This document shows, one piece after another, positions 7,034-15,420 of a stretch of DNA of 33,273 nt. The translations under genes and the position numbers were made by a program. The first letter of the stretch is position 1; every line of letters begins with the position of its first letter. The stretch is taken from positions 1 to 33,273 of the forward strand of contig SXKJ01000478.1 in NCBI GenBank assembly GCA_005778115.1, in the 5' to 3' direction. The stretch comes from Planctomyces sp. (GTDB taxonomy: Bacteria; Planctomycetota; Planctomycetia; Planctomycetales; Planctomycetaceae). The notes below the pieces were generated by a model. The model searched no databases. It worked only from the letters and a program-made list of their open reading frames with translations, and was not told the origin of the DNA.

Positions 7034-7983
7034 CCGCATCTGCCAGCTTCCCATCGGTTCGGGTCATTGCGTCGGCGATCATGCTGTTCGTTCTGTTGGC
7101 GTCGTTCGTGGCAGCGGATGAACCCGCGACTGCTGCGACTCGGTCAGCCGGTGCTTCGGGCACCAGGCAAGCGCTGGTGGTTTGCGGGCTGTCTGGCGAC
7201 GCGGCGCATCACAAGCTGTATTCCGAAACCGTGACCAAGCTGCACGAGGGACTGACGCAACGACTTGGCTTCGCCGACGTGCAGGTGCTCTTCGGGGACG
7301 AGCCGGTCGATGCGGATGCCGAGGTCATCAAGTCCGCAGGCCGCGCGACTCGCGAGGAACTCGAAAAGAGCGTCACCGCACTGCGAACGAAACTGCAACC
7401 GGACGATGCGCTGTGGGTGATCGTCGTCGGACACAGTCACTACGACGGCAAGCACTCGTGGCTCAACCTGCCGGGGCCGGATATCCATCAAACCGATTTC
7501 GCCAAGCTGTTTGCCGACCTGTCCGCTCGCGAGCAAGTCTTCTTCATGACCACGCCGACGAGCGGCTATTACGTCAAGCCGCTCTCCTCCAAAGGCCGCG
7601 TCGTGATCAGCGCCACGGAGACGGATTGGGAAACGAACGAGACCGAATTCCCTCACGAACTCGCCCGCATCTTGTCCGCGCCGCCCGAAACGAAGGAACT
7701 CGACATCGACGAAGACGGTGCGATCTCGCTGTTCGATCTGTATGTCACGGTCGCTCGCAACCTCGCGCAGTCGTACGTCGACCGGGAACTCTTGGCGACA
7801 GAGCATCCATTGCTCGAAGACAACGGCGACGGGCGAGGAACCGAAGTGCAAATCGACTTCCTGACTGAAGAGCAAGGGGGCCGAGCCAAGCCCAAGAAGC
7901 CCGTGATCTCACCCATGAACTCGACCGGCGACGGTCGCGCTTCAAAGACCATTGTGCTGGCATTCTCGCGAGCAGCGGATTGA
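7030..7983 (+). CDS. Secreted caspase-fold (C13/caspase-like) protein, probable pseudoenzyme
   Basis: The protein is 317 aa. A signal peptide (about residues 1-30, VIASAIMLFVLLASFVAADE) precedes a caspase-like fold. QALVVCGLSGD forms the first strand, and DALWVIVVGHSHYDGKHSW holds the position of the catalytic His. In VFFMTTPTSGYYVKPLSS the Cys expected after the next strand is replaced by Thr/Ser. RVVISATETDWETNETEF follows. ELDIDEDGAISLFDLY is an EF-hand-like calcium loop, and a second acidic loop reads LEDNGDGRGTE. Planctomycetes have many such proteins, often without Cys. A binding or regulatory role is therefore more likely than peptidase activity. The gene starts inside the stop of the previous one. 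Confidence 0.78.
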   Translation: MTASASFPSVRVIASAIMLFVLLASFVAADEPATAATRSAGASGTRQALVVCGLSGDAAHHKLYSETVTKLHEGLTQRLGFADVQVLFGDEPVDADAEVIKSAGRATREELEKSVTALRTKLQPDDALWVIVVGHSHYDGKHSWLNLPGPDIHQTDFAKLFADLSAREQVFFMTTPTSGYYVKPLSSKGRVVISATETDWETNETEFPHELARILSAPPETKELDIDEDGAISLFDLYVTVARNLAQSYVDRELLATEHPLLEDNGDGRGTEVQIDFLTEEQGGRAKPKKPVISPMNSTGDGRASKTIVLAFSRAAD

Positions 7984-8123
7984 GCACCGGCAACAAGATC
8001 GAGGGAACTGACAGAACTTGGCTCTCGTCTTCATCGGCTCTTTGATTTACAAGGCTTGTGCTTTGGGAGTGATCCGCGACTTGCTGTGATCGAGGCGGCA
8101 TCGTTCAACTGGGACCACACACA

Positions 8124-10022
8124 ATGAGCTTGGTTGAATCACGAATCCGTCGAACCTTGTTCTTGTCGATGCTCTGCCTCTCCTGCTGGCGATGCTCGGA
8201 GTTCTCGCTGGTATCTGCTCAGGAGCGAAGCCGTCCAAGCACTCCTGCGGTCGAGACTTCTTCTCAACGATTGCTGCCGTTACCGGAGGGGACTTCCACC
8301 GATCTGAAGCAGCAGGTGCAGTGGCTTCAGCAGTTGCGAGGGTTGATGGCTGCGGTGGAATTGAGAGGTGATACGTCCGAGCCTCCGAATTTTGATCCGG
8401 AGCAACTCAATGCTCTGCTGAGTGCGCTGAAGCAGTTGTCGGGAGCCGTTCCTCCGGGGACTGTGCTTCCGAAGCCAGACGGTCCTTCTTCCGAGCAGAT
8501 TCTCAAGATGATGTCCGATCCCGCCGTGCAGGAGCAGGTGCGGCAGTTGCTCAAACAGTTTTCGCAGGATGGAAAGCTGCCTCCACGGAAGGAGACGGGG
8601 GATTCCAAGAGCGTGCCGATCCCGTCGGGTTCAACGCCTCGACCTGCTCCGGATTTTTCGTCGATGCCACCTGCCGCACAGGAGTTGATGAAACGATTCC
8701 TTCAACAGGCCGGTCGCCAACCGAATCAACCGCTCAAAGATCCCAAATCGGGCGATCCATCAGTCAAACCAGCGAGCCCCGATCGTGAGCCTATTGAGCC
8801 TACTCCACCGGCTGGCACACCGAAGCCATCCAACACTTCGCCATCAGATTCCGAGCGAAATGTCGCGGGCCCGCGCATTCCGGAATTTCGCGACGATGAA
8901 CCGATGACGAGTCTTGAACGAGCTCGGCAGCAACTCGAAGCGGTCCTGCGTGATCCGCAAAAGGAATTGAATCTCCCGCCTCGGACCTCTGAGACAAATC
9001 GAAAGCCGTTCGGCCAATCGACGCTCGGTGATGAGAATGGGAAGCTCGATGCCGGGAGTCGTGCCTTCAAACTATTGAGGTCGCCGTCTGAGAATCCAAG
9101 TCGTGAATCGCTGGACGTGCCGTCGCCATCGCCACCAGTCACTCCCGCAATCGTCAACGACAGTCCGAAGTCGCCGCAGATGGATGTCCGGTCGGAATTG
9201 CAGCAAAACGGATTTGCTCAAACGATGCGAAAGTTGATTGACCAGACGCGCGAGGAAAGTCGGGCCGCATCAAACGGCTCAGCCGGGACATCTGCCGAGG
9301 GCCAGAATGCAGGCAAAGGATCGTTGTCGGGACTTCAGAAGTCGCTCGCTCAATTGTTCGGTGGACAGGGCGATGACTCTGCTCGAAAAGTGTCCGAGGT
9401 TCCCGCGCCGTCGCCGACTCCGGCAACGGCAGCGACCCCTCAGCCATCGACTCCGCCGTCTGCAACCGAACATCGCTCGACGGCGGGAAAGATGTTCGAA
9501 TCGGTGGGCAAAGTCTTCAACGAAATGGCGGCCGCACCGGATTCACAACAGAGAAACACTCGGCCTCGGCCAGGGAGATCCTCCGGCGGATCGTCGGGTT
9601 CACAAATTGCGACTTCACGATCAACGGGACCGTTGTTGCTGCTGCTCGCGGCATTGGGTTTGGTTTGGTACTTCTTGCCGCGAGTGGTGACAGCGGTCAA
9701 AGAGTCGCAGTTGTTACGAAGGTCGAACTCGGTTGGCGAACTGGCGCCATCAACCGACATCCGCACTCGCGAGGATGTCGTTCGAGCCTTTCATCAATAC
9801 GCGCTGCAATCGGCGATGTCGGTTCCCGATTGGTGGACTCATCGCGAGGTAGAGCGGCAAGTTGCCGACACCACTCCGGCTTTGAAACCTTCGATCCAAG
9901 TGCTTGCGGATGTGTATGAACTCGCGCGATACCTTCCCGGCGAAACGGAATTGACTTCCGATCAAATTGGCATCGCACGCCGCGAATTGGAAAACGTGAG
10001 CAGGTCCAGCCACCTCGGCTGA
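8124..10022 (+). CDS. Membrane protein: long Pro/Ser/Gln-rich extracytoplasmic region, one TM helix, DUF4129-like tail
   Basis: The protein is 632 aa. A hydrophobic leader (FLSMLCLSCW, cleavage perhaps near SAQE at residue 33) opens it. About 450 residues follow, rich in Pro, Ser, Gln and Lys, mostly low complexity with some helical stretches (EQLNALLSALKQLSG, PAVQEQVRQLLKQFSQ). A TM helix lies near residues 500-520 (GPLLLLLAALGLVWYFLP). The C-terminal 90 residues (TREDVVRAFHQYALQSAM, THREVERQVAD, LADVYELARYLPGE) look like the DUF4129 module found next to transglutaminase/MoxR/DUF58 genes. It is the first gene of the MoxR-type operon, with a 140-base gap upstream. The ribosome-binding site is weak. 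Function is unknown; assembly of a cell-surface complex is the usual guess for such operons. Confidence 0.75.
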   Translation: MSLVESRIRRTLFLSMLCLSCWRCSEFSLVSAQERSRPSTPAVETSSQRLLPLPEGTSTDLKQQVQWLQQLRGLMAAVELRGDTSEPPNFDPEQLNALLSALKQLSGAVPPGTVLPKPDGPSSEQILKMMSDPAVQEQVRQLLKQFSQDGKLPPRKETGDSKSVPIPSGSTPRPAPDFSSMPPAAQELMKRFLQQAGRQPNQPLKDPKSGDPSVKPASPDREPIEPTPPAGTPKPSNTSPSDSERNVAGPRIPEFRDDEPMTSLERARQQLEAVLRDPQKELNLPPRTSETNRKPFGQSTLGDENGKLDAGSRAFKLLRSPSENPSRESLDVPSPSPPVTPAIVNDSPKSPQMDVRSELQQNGFAQTMRKLIDQTREESRAASNGSAGTSAEGQNAGKGSLSGLQKSLAQLFGGQGDDSARKVSEVPAPSPTPATAATPQPSTPPSATEHRSTAGKMFESVGKVFNEMAAAPDSQQRNTRPRPGRSSGGSSGSQIATSRSTGPLLLLLAALGLVWYFLPRVVTAVKESQLLRRSNSVGELAPSTDIRTREDVVRAFHQYALQSAMSVPDWWTHREVERQVADTTPALKPSIQVLADVYELARYLPGETELTSDQIGIARRELENVSRSSHLG

Positions 10023-10044
10023 GAATGCGGGCGGACGAATCGGT

Positions 10045-11493
10045 ATGCCATCACGAAGTCCGAACTTCCATCGAGCAGGTTCTGTGGCGATTGCACGTCT
10101 GCTGCTGATGCTTCTGTTTTCGATCGTTCTGACATCGAACGTCTTCGCGCAGAACAAAGTCGACGGCGACACTGCGAGGGCGGCGTCCAATTCTGAATGG
10201 CATTTTCGTCATGAGCTGTTTCAGATGCTCCTGGAGGAGCGGGGGCTGAAAGTCGCTGAGTCGCTCGATGCGGCTCTCGCGTCGCCACGGGACTCGGTCA
10301 TTGTCCTGATTGGAAAGCAGGGCAGAGCGAAATCTTCTTACGCCGAAGATCTTTCCACGTTCGCGGAAGGAGGTGGAGCGGTTCTGATGGCTCTCGATAG
10401 CAGCGTTTCGATCGGCGGCGTTGCGAGTTTTACTTCGACGGCCATCACTTCCGAGGACTCGGCAACGCGGTACCAAGGCCATGCGGACTGTCTGCGCGTG
10501 TCCGATTTGGAACGATCCCATCCGCTGATGAAGGGTTTGAGCGAACTCGTCATCAATCGCTCGGGCTGGTTGGTGTTGCATCTTCAGCCCGAATGGATGA
10601 ACTGGGAGATGATTGCCACCGTCCCGAAAACGTGTTCGCCCCGCCGAAGTTGCGGACAGCCGTTGATCGCCGCCAGCTTGAGTGGCTTGCCGGATGCGGG
10701 AACGTTGATCGTCGCGGCTGATCCGAGTCTCTTCACCAACGGCATGCTATGGCATGGCGACAACGCGCTCTTCGCGATTCGTGTCAGCGAGTTGTTGTGT
10801 CGAGGCGAGAAGCGGCGCTTGGCATTCCTCGTGGACGGCCAGCCGTTGCCGAGCTACCGCGCAAGCCCTCTACTGCAACAGGCTGCAAACCCGAAGCCTC
10901 AGCCGATACCGATGTCCGTTCCGTTGCAAAACGTTCCGCCTCCGAAGCCGACGTTGGAGTCGGCGCTCCGCTTGGCCAACTCGGTCATTCAGAATGTCGA
11001 AGAGTCGAATATCCTGAATGAAGCGCTCGTCAACCAACCGCGGCCGCTCAATCGACGGCTCTATACCTGGATCGTTTTGGTCGGCTTGGTCGCGCTCATG
11101 GCGGCCTGGCTGACTCTTAAAATGGAACACACGGCGGCCGTGAACCCGCCGTCTCCAATCGCTCGGACGATGAAGACGGCAATGGCTCTGCTCAATGGGA
11201 ATGACGATCAGGGCCGTCAATATGGTGAGGCGGCACAATTGCTGGCTCGCGAGTTCTGTCAGGAATTATCAGCCGGTGCTCCTCCGAGTTCTGATCGTTG
11301 GCATTGCCTGGACAACCCCGCGATCCAGCCTGCATTGGAAAGCATGAGTGCCTCGCAGCGGCGCGAATTGGCGAGCCTCATCGAACTTGCCGACGGTTCC
11401 GACGCGCCTCATATTTCCTCGCGACGTTTGCAACAGATTGGTTTAGTCATCCATCAACTGAGAACCCCTCTTCGTGACATCCTCCAGCCTTGA
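10045..11493 (+). CDS. DUF4350-type membrane protein
   Basis: The protein is 482 aa. A signal peptide (about 14-35, SVAIARLLLMLLFSIVLTSN) is followed by an extracytoplasmic domain. Its EWHFRHELFQMLLEERGLKV and AEDLSTFAEGGGAVLMALDSS, then GTLIVAADPSLFTNGML, fit the DUF4350/GATase-like fold, with a strand-loop pattern but no nucleophile I can identify. A TM helix lies near residues 339-358 (YTWIVLVGLVALMAAWLTL). A cytoplasmic helical tail follows. DUF4350 proteins are typically encoded with MoxR and DUF58 genes, and here the gene overlaps the MoxR start by 20 bases, implying coupled translation. The start is 22 bases after the previous stop. Confidence 0.82.
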   Translation: MPSRSPNFHRAGSVAIARLLLMLLFSIVLTSNVFAQNKVDGDTARAASNSEWHFRHELFQMLLEERGLKVAESLDAALASPRDSVIVLIGKQGRAKSSYAEDLSTFAEGGGAVLMALDSSVSIGGVASFTSTAITSEDSATRYQGHADCLRVSDLERSHPLMKGLSELVINRSGWLVLHLQPEWMNWEMIATVPKTCSPRRSCGQPLIAASLSGLPDAGTLIVAADPSLFTNGMLWHGDNALFAIRVSELLCRGEKRRLAFLVDGQPLPSYRASPLLQQAANPKPQPIPMSVPLQNVPPPKPTLESALRLANSVIQNVEESNILNEALVNQPRPLNRRLYTWIVLVGLVALMAAWLTLKMEHTAAVNPPSPIARTMKTAMALLNGNDDQGRQYGEAAQLLAREFCQELSAGAPPSSDRWHCLDNPAIQPALESMSASQRRELASLIELADGSDAPHISSRRLQQIGLVIHQLRTPLRDILQP

Positions 11494-12457
11494 TCAACTT
11501 GCTCTGCGTGTCAGTGATCTTCGCGAACGAACACAACGGGCTGTGGAGCAAGTTGTCGTAGGACTCGGCGATGCGACCGACCAATTGCTGATGGCGCTGA
11601 TCGCCGGAGGACATGTGCTGTTGGAGGGGGTTCCCGGAACGGCCAAGACCACGCTCTGCCGTTCGTTCTCCACCGTGCTGGGAATTCATTTCGAGCGAGT
11701 GCAGTTCACTCCCGATCTGCTTCCCTCGGACGTCACCGGCACGCAGGTCTTGGATCGGCAGACGAGCGACTTCGTCCTGCGGAAGGGGCCGATCTTCTGC
11801 CAACTGCTGCTGGCCGATGAATTGAATCGTGCTCCGGCGCGGACGCAGTCGGCGCTGCTCGAAGGGATGCAGGAGCGACAGGTCACCATCGAAGGGAAGA
11901 CGCTGCCGCTGCCCGAACCCTTCATGGTGCTGGCGACACAGAATCCCATCGAGCAAGAGGGAGTCTATCGTCTGCCGGAAGCGCAGTTGGATCGGTTCCT
12001 GTTCCGTGTTCAAGTCGGCTATCCCGAACGTGAGCAGGAAATTGACATGCTCACGCTCCACAGCCGCGCGGCTGTGAAGCTGGAACCGGTTACGAGTGCG
12101 GAAGAGATCGTGAGTATTCAGCAGCAACTCGACACAGTGTTTGGCTCGTGCGAGTTGCAGGAATACATCATCGACCTGGCGCGAAAGAGCCGTCAGCATC
12201 CCGACCTCGCGCTGGGGGCCAGTCCGCGAGCTGCCATCAATCTGATGAAGGCGGCCCGCGCTCACGCGTTGCTTCAGGGGCGAAACTTTCTGACTCACAC
12301 GGACATTCAGTCGATCTGCCTGCCGGTCCTCTCGCACCGGCTTATTCTCAAGCCCGAATCGGAAATGGACGGCCGCACGATCGAAGACGTGGTGAAGCAA
12401 CTCATCAAGTCCGTCCCCGTTCTGCACACCGACCCCGTGCGGGGGACAGGCCGATGA
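11474..12457 (+). CDS. MoxR-family AAA+ ATPase
   Basis: The protein is 327 aa starting at a GTG (MTSSSLDQLALRVSDLRERTQ) inside the end of the DUF4350 gene. The ATPase core is complete: Walker A LLEGVPGTAKTTLCRSF (about residues 49-65), Walker B LLLADELNRAPARTQSALLE, sensor 1 region FMVLATQNPIEQEGVYRLPE, and the arginine-finger stretch AQLDRFLFRVQVGYP. A C-terminal lid domain has LALGASPRAAINLMKAARA. MoxR proteins act as ATP-driven chaperones, often loading metal or cofactors or activating vWA-domain partners. The DUF58 gene that follows encodes a vWA-like partner and overlaps it by 4 bases (ATGA). Confidence 0.96.
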   Translation: MTSSSLDQLALRVSDLRERTQRAVEQVVVGLGDATDQLLMALIAGGHVLLEGVPGTAKTTLCRSFSTVLGIHFERVQFTPDLLPSDVTGTQVLDRQTSDFVLRKGPIFCQLLLADELNRAPARTQSALLEGMQERQVTIEGKTLPLPEPFMVLATQNPIEQEGVYRLPEAQLDRFLFRVQVGYPEREQEIDMLTLHSRAAVKLEPVTSAEEIVSIQQQLDTVFGSCELQEYIIDLARKSRQHPDLALGASPRAAINLMKAARAHALLQGRNFLTHTDIQSICLPVLSHRLILKPESEMDGRTIEDVVKQLIKSVPVLHTDPVRGTGR

Positions 12458-14514
12458 TGACGGCTCGCGGCCGCTGGATGACGCTGCCTGCCATGATCGG
12501 GCTGTTTCTCGGCGTGTTGCAGAGAACTCCAGAGCTGTCGCTGCTGTCGCTGTCGGTGCTGCTGTGGTTGGCGGCCGAGTGGACGCTGTTCTGCTGGCGC
12601 GTCCGAGTTGAACTCCCGCGTCTCCAGATCGAGCGGATGGTCAACGGCCTCTCCGAACCGACCGGACGCCTCTGGGCAGGACGCACCGCGACGATCGTCG
12701 TGAAGGTGACACGACGCGCCAGTTTAGAAGTTGCTCAATTCGAGAGTCGCGAAGCGACGGCAGCGGATGGCCGTGGGCGTCATCCCACGGAAACTAGGTT
12801 TGCGAACGCGTTGAGCCGCGAAGCGGCGACAGAATTGAGACACAGCGAATCTGTCGCCACTACGCGGCTCGAAGCGATCAAATACGATCGAAGTCCTTGG
12901 GCTAACGCCCAAGGCTATCTGCTGGCGCTGCTCGGCAGCTCAAAACGCTCAACGACAAAACGCTTTGGAGCGTCCTCCCTCGCTAACGCTTCAGATGACA
13001 TGCGAGCAGCCTCCACTCTCAGCCCCGTCGTGCTGATCCACGATGTCGTCCCGGAGAACATTGAGGTTCTTTCAAGAAGCCACGCGGACCAGCGGCTCAC
13101 CGGCAATCAGTTCGAGCTGCGGTTTCGCACGAGAGCCGTCACGTTGGAATATCTCGTCCGTGTCCGTGGTGCTGGAGAGGTCACGCTGCCAGGAGTTCGG
13201 CTCCGCCTGCAAGACGCTCAGGGGTTCTTCCTCGCCGAGCGGTTTATCAGCCTTTCGCAGACGTTTCGCGTGCTGCCGGCCTTTGCGGAGGCGGGCGATG
13301 TGCAGCCGTTGGTCAAGCGAACCAACTCGCTGCCACAGCATGGCATTCACCGTCTGCAACGATCGGGACTCGGTTCGGAGTTGCTCGAACTGCGCGAGTA
13401 CGTGGCGGGTGATCCTCCGAAAGCGATCGCGTGGAAGGTGTCGGCTCGGCGGGACAAGCTGATGACCCGGCAGTACGAATCTGAAGTCCCCGTGCGCGTG
13501 CAGTTGTTCGTCGATGGTTCGATGGGGACTCGGCTGGGCGGATTCGGCTGCCGGTTGCTCGATCAGATGACCTTTGTGGCGGCGAGCGTCGCACGGGTCG
13601 CGATCTCGGTGGGCGATCCAGTGGGGGCGATGTTGTTCGATGAGCGAGAGACTCGGCGACTGCCACCTCTCACGGGCGAGCGAGGCTTCTACCGATTGCT
13701 CGATGCCCTGGCGGACTTCTCGATCAATCCTGCGGTGCCGCCGCCTCCGCTCTCGCCGCGAATGATCAGCGCGGCAATGAGCCTCGCGGGCGAGCGGTAT
13801 CCGGAATTGCTCGACAACCGCGTCAATCAAGTGCCGTTCACGCTGCTGCCAATACTTCCACACAGCCGTCGTCGCTTTCGCGAACATTTCTTGCTGGCCG
13901 GAGTGCTGGCCGAGGTCTTCCAACTTTCGGCCGCGCAGCAGGTGCGACTGGTTCACCAGTCGTCCTACCTGGCGGAGTACATCCAGCGGTTCCTCGATCA
14001 GTCGGGCGTCGCCTGGATGGAACACGTCTTATCTGAGCCGAACGCGCTAGCGTCGGGTGAATCGGAACCCGCGGCTAGCGCCGGCGGCTCACACCAAGCG
14101 CGAATGAATCTGCTGAGCGATTCGCTGGTGAAAACCGTCAGTCATGCTCGCGACAACGAAGTCTTCGTGGTGCTCGCCAATCTGTTGGAGCACGCTTCCC
14201 ATATCAAACATCTTCTGCCGGCCGTGAAGATGGCCCTGGGACGTCATCATCGCGTGGCCTTCGTCTGCCCTTCGCCGACGTTTCGCAGGCCGACGACCGC
14301 TTCGACCATCCACAAATCGAACTCGATCGACGCCCTCATGGCCGCCGCCGAGCAGATTCAGATTCGCGAAGAGGTCGCGAAACTGCATCGGAAGTTGCAC
14401 AGGTTGGGTGCCACCGTTACCTGCTCCGGCGAGAAAGAGGCCATTCATCTGGTCCTCTCAGAAATGGAGATCGCCCGCTCTGGCCGAGTTGTCGCAGGAG
14501 AATCGCGCCGATGA
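12454..14514 (+). CDS. DUF58 protein with degenerate vWA metal site and palindromic-repeat insertions
   Basis: The protein is 686 aa from the ATG of the ATGA overlap with moxR; a longer frame would run through the MoxR gene. N-terminal hydrophobic segments (about 15-45, LLSLSVLLWLAAEWTLFCW) anchor it. The DUF58 signature SGLGSELLELREYVAGDPPK and IAWKVSARRDKLMTRQ lies near residue 305. The following vWA strand reads VRVQLFVDGSMGTRLG near 350, so the usual DxSxS metal site is DGSMG and lacks the last Ser. Residues about 94-180 and 527-546 are encoded by palindromic repeats (12735-12990 and 14034-14092) and are probably extra loops. The usual DUF58 length is about 300-450, so this copy is long. 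It probably partners MoxR at the membrane. Confidence 0.85.
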   Translation: MMTARGRWMTLPAMIGLFLGVLQRTPELSLLSLSVLLWLAAEWTLFCWRVRVELPRLQIERMVNGLSEPTGRLWAGRTATIVVKVTRRASLEVAQFESREATAADGRGRHPTETRFANALSREAATELRHSESVATTRLEAIKYDRSPWANAQGYLLALLGSSKRSTTKRFGASSLANASDDMRAASTLSPVVLIHDVVPENIEVLSRSHADQRLTGNQFELRFRTRAVTLEYLVRVRGAGEVTLPGVRLRLQDAQGFFLAERFISLSQTFRVLPAFAEAGDVQPLVKRTNSLPQHGIHRLQRSGLGSELLELREYVAGDPPKAIAWKVSARRDKLMTRQYESEVPVRVQLFVDGSMGTRLGGFGCRLLDQMTFVAASVARVAISVGDPVGAMLFDERETRRLPPLTGERGFYRLLDALADFSINPAVPPPPLSPRMISAAMSLAGERYPELLDNRVNQVPFTLLPILPHSRRRFREHFLLAGVLAEVFQLSAAQQVRLVHQSSYLAEYIQRFLDQSGVAWMEHVLSEPNALASGESEPAASAGGSHQARMNLLSDSLVKTVSHARDNEVFVVLANLLEHASHIKHLLPAVKMALGRHHRVAFVCPSPTFRRPTTASTIHKSNSIDALMAAAEQIQIREEVAKLHRKLHRLGATVTCSGEKEAIHLVLSEMEIARSGRVVAGESRR
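12746..12914 (+). repeat. Cluster of palindromic repeats inside the DUF58 coding region
   Basis: Several independent inverted repeats are packed here. GTCGC-GAA-GCGAC lies at 12746-12758, CCGTGGG...CCCACGG at 12771-12790 and GCCGC-GAA-GCGGC at 12815-12827. A 21-base inverted pair at 12813-12833 and 12850-12870 has two mismatches. CCTTGGGC-TAAC-GCCCAAGG lies at 12895-12914. Together they encode a stretch rich in Arg, Ser, Thr and Ala that does not resemble DUF58, and the frame stays open through all of them. They look like several successive repeat insertions. Confidence 0.8.
14034..14092 (+). repeat. Palindromic repeat within the DUF58 gene, same family as 29590-29674
   Basis: The arms 14034-14051 (TGAGCCGAACGCGCTAGC) and 14074-14091 (its imperfect reverse complement, 15 of 18) flank a 22-base middle. 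The same TGAGCCG...GCTAGCG...CGGCTCA arrangement recurs at 29590-29674 in another gene 15 kb away. Here it encodes EPNALASGESEPAASAGGS in frame. Confidence 0.8.
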
Positions 14515-14645
14515 CGCCCAACTACGTGCCGGGGTCAGGTCTTCAAATTTCATTTTTGGCCACCCAATCCACCCCGGACTCAGTTTCCACATCGCCCTTC
14601 CAAATCACATCGCGCCCCGTTCGCGAGGCCAAAAATGAAATTTGA
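14511..14645 (+). pseudogene. Displaced original start of the multi-pass membrane protein, now a 44-codon ORF
   Basis: The ATG at 14511 overlaps the DUF58 stop and has an AGGAG about ten bases upstream, the same coupling used by its operon neighbours. It encodes MTPNYVP and then runs into the inserted element at 14531, ending at a TGA at 14643-14645 inside the right terminal repeat. If bases 14531-14657 are removed, the frame continues CCT-GAC-CGG-TTC, giving MTPNYVPDRFTTTQTLRGIL. That joins exactly to the body of the next gene. The present 44-aa peptide is therefore an interrupted leader rather than a gene in its own right, although it is probably still translated. Confidence 0.75.
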
Positions 14646-14657
14646 AGACCTGACCCC
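14531..14657 (+). mobile_element. 127-bp MITE-like element with perfect 31-bp terminal inverted repeats
   Basis: The left end (14531-14561) starts GGGGTCAGGTCTTCAAATTT, and the right end (14627-14657) is its exact reverse complement for all 31 bases. The 65-base middle holds no gene. No clear target duplication is visible, apart from a possible 2-base CC. The element encodes no transposase and would need one supplied in trans. The GGGGTCAGG ends remind me of short repeats linked to REP-associated transposases, but that is from memory. The right repeat contains GAGG, six bases, then ATG, and that ATG is now the start of the downstream gene. Confidence 0.88.
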
Positions 14658-15414
14658 TGACCGGTTCACGACCACGCAGACGTTGCGCGGCATCCTGCAA
14701 CTGGCGATCGCCGGCGTATTGATCGGATCGCTGCTTCTCAGTGAGGCCAATCTGCCGTCCGCGGTCATTGGACTGTGTGTCGTCCTCTTGCTGTGGTTGA
14801 TCGTCAAGACGAACGCGACGCCGCTGCTGGTCACATTTCAGATGATCCTGTTCTTTCGCGAACCCACCAAACCGGGAATGGAAGACGAATTTGGTTCGGT
14901 GGTGTATGTCGCCATCGTGCTCGGATTGCTGATGTTTTTGAGCCGGAATCAATCCCTGAAAGGTTTGATCGGCCACACGCTGACCGAACTCATCAAGACT
15001 TTCTCCGGCACTCGGGCCAAAGTCTCGACAACCAATGCCGTCCAGCTGGATCGTCCCCCGGCATTGCCGACTTCCCATCAGGCAACGTCACTCTTTCGTC
15101 AGGTGATGTTGCTGTTGGTGTGCGTGTTAGTGTCGCAACTCTTGCTGACGATCTTTGGAATCGCCGAAGTGAACCCGTCGGTCACTCATGCGGAGAGGCT
15201 TCTGAAGCCGGTCCCGCCTTTGTTGATCATCACCGTTGTGGCCGTCATCGTCACTTCGGAACTGGCTTGGAGACGATTGACGGTCGCACAATCCTCGATG
15301 TATCTCCGCACGACGCAGGTGCTGTTGCTTTACGCCGACCTTCGCATGATCGTCAAACGCCGATTGAGTTTTCTCCGCCGCAATAAGGCCAACACCCACG
15401 ACCGCAGAAAGTGA
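14635..15414 (+). CDS. Multi-pass membrane protein of the MoxR/DUF58 operon, with a start supplied by the inserted element
   Basis: The protein is 259 aa. Four or five hydrophobic helices are visible: about 20-36, 43-60, 87-103, 155-178 and 194-212 (for example SAVIGLCVVLLLWLIV and PPLLIITVVAVIVTSEL). A basic cytoplasmic tail ends it (RRRLSFLRRNKANTHDRRK, preceded by a VLLLYADLRM stretch). The first eight codons (MKFEDLTP) lie in the terminal repeat of the 127-bp element, so the native start was probably the ATG at 14511. GAGG at 14625-14628 serves as a ribosome-binding site. The upstream leader ORF ends 11 bases inside this gene, so re-initiation is also possible. No domain is recognised. 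Membrane proteins of this kind often accompany DUF58 and DUF4129 proteins. Confidence 0.8.
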   Translation: MKFEDLTPDRFTTTQTLRGILQLAIAGVLIGSLLLSEANLPSAVIGLCVVLLLWLIVKTNATPLLVTFQMILFFREPTKPGMEDEFGSVVYVAIVLGLLMFLSRNQSLKGLIGHTLTELIKTFSGTRAKVSTTNAVQLDRPPALPTSHQATSLFRQVMLLLVCVLVSQLLLTIFGIAEVNPSVTHAERLLKPVPPLLIITVVAVIVTSELAWRRLTVAQSSMYLRTTQVLLLYADLRMIVKRRLSFLRRNKANTHDRRK

Positions 15415-15420
15415 AATGCC

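Noticed and set aside
11447..12427. A 326-codon minus-strand frame opposite moxR
   Set aside because: It is nearly the full antisense of a MoxR gene whose Walker motifs are unambiguous.
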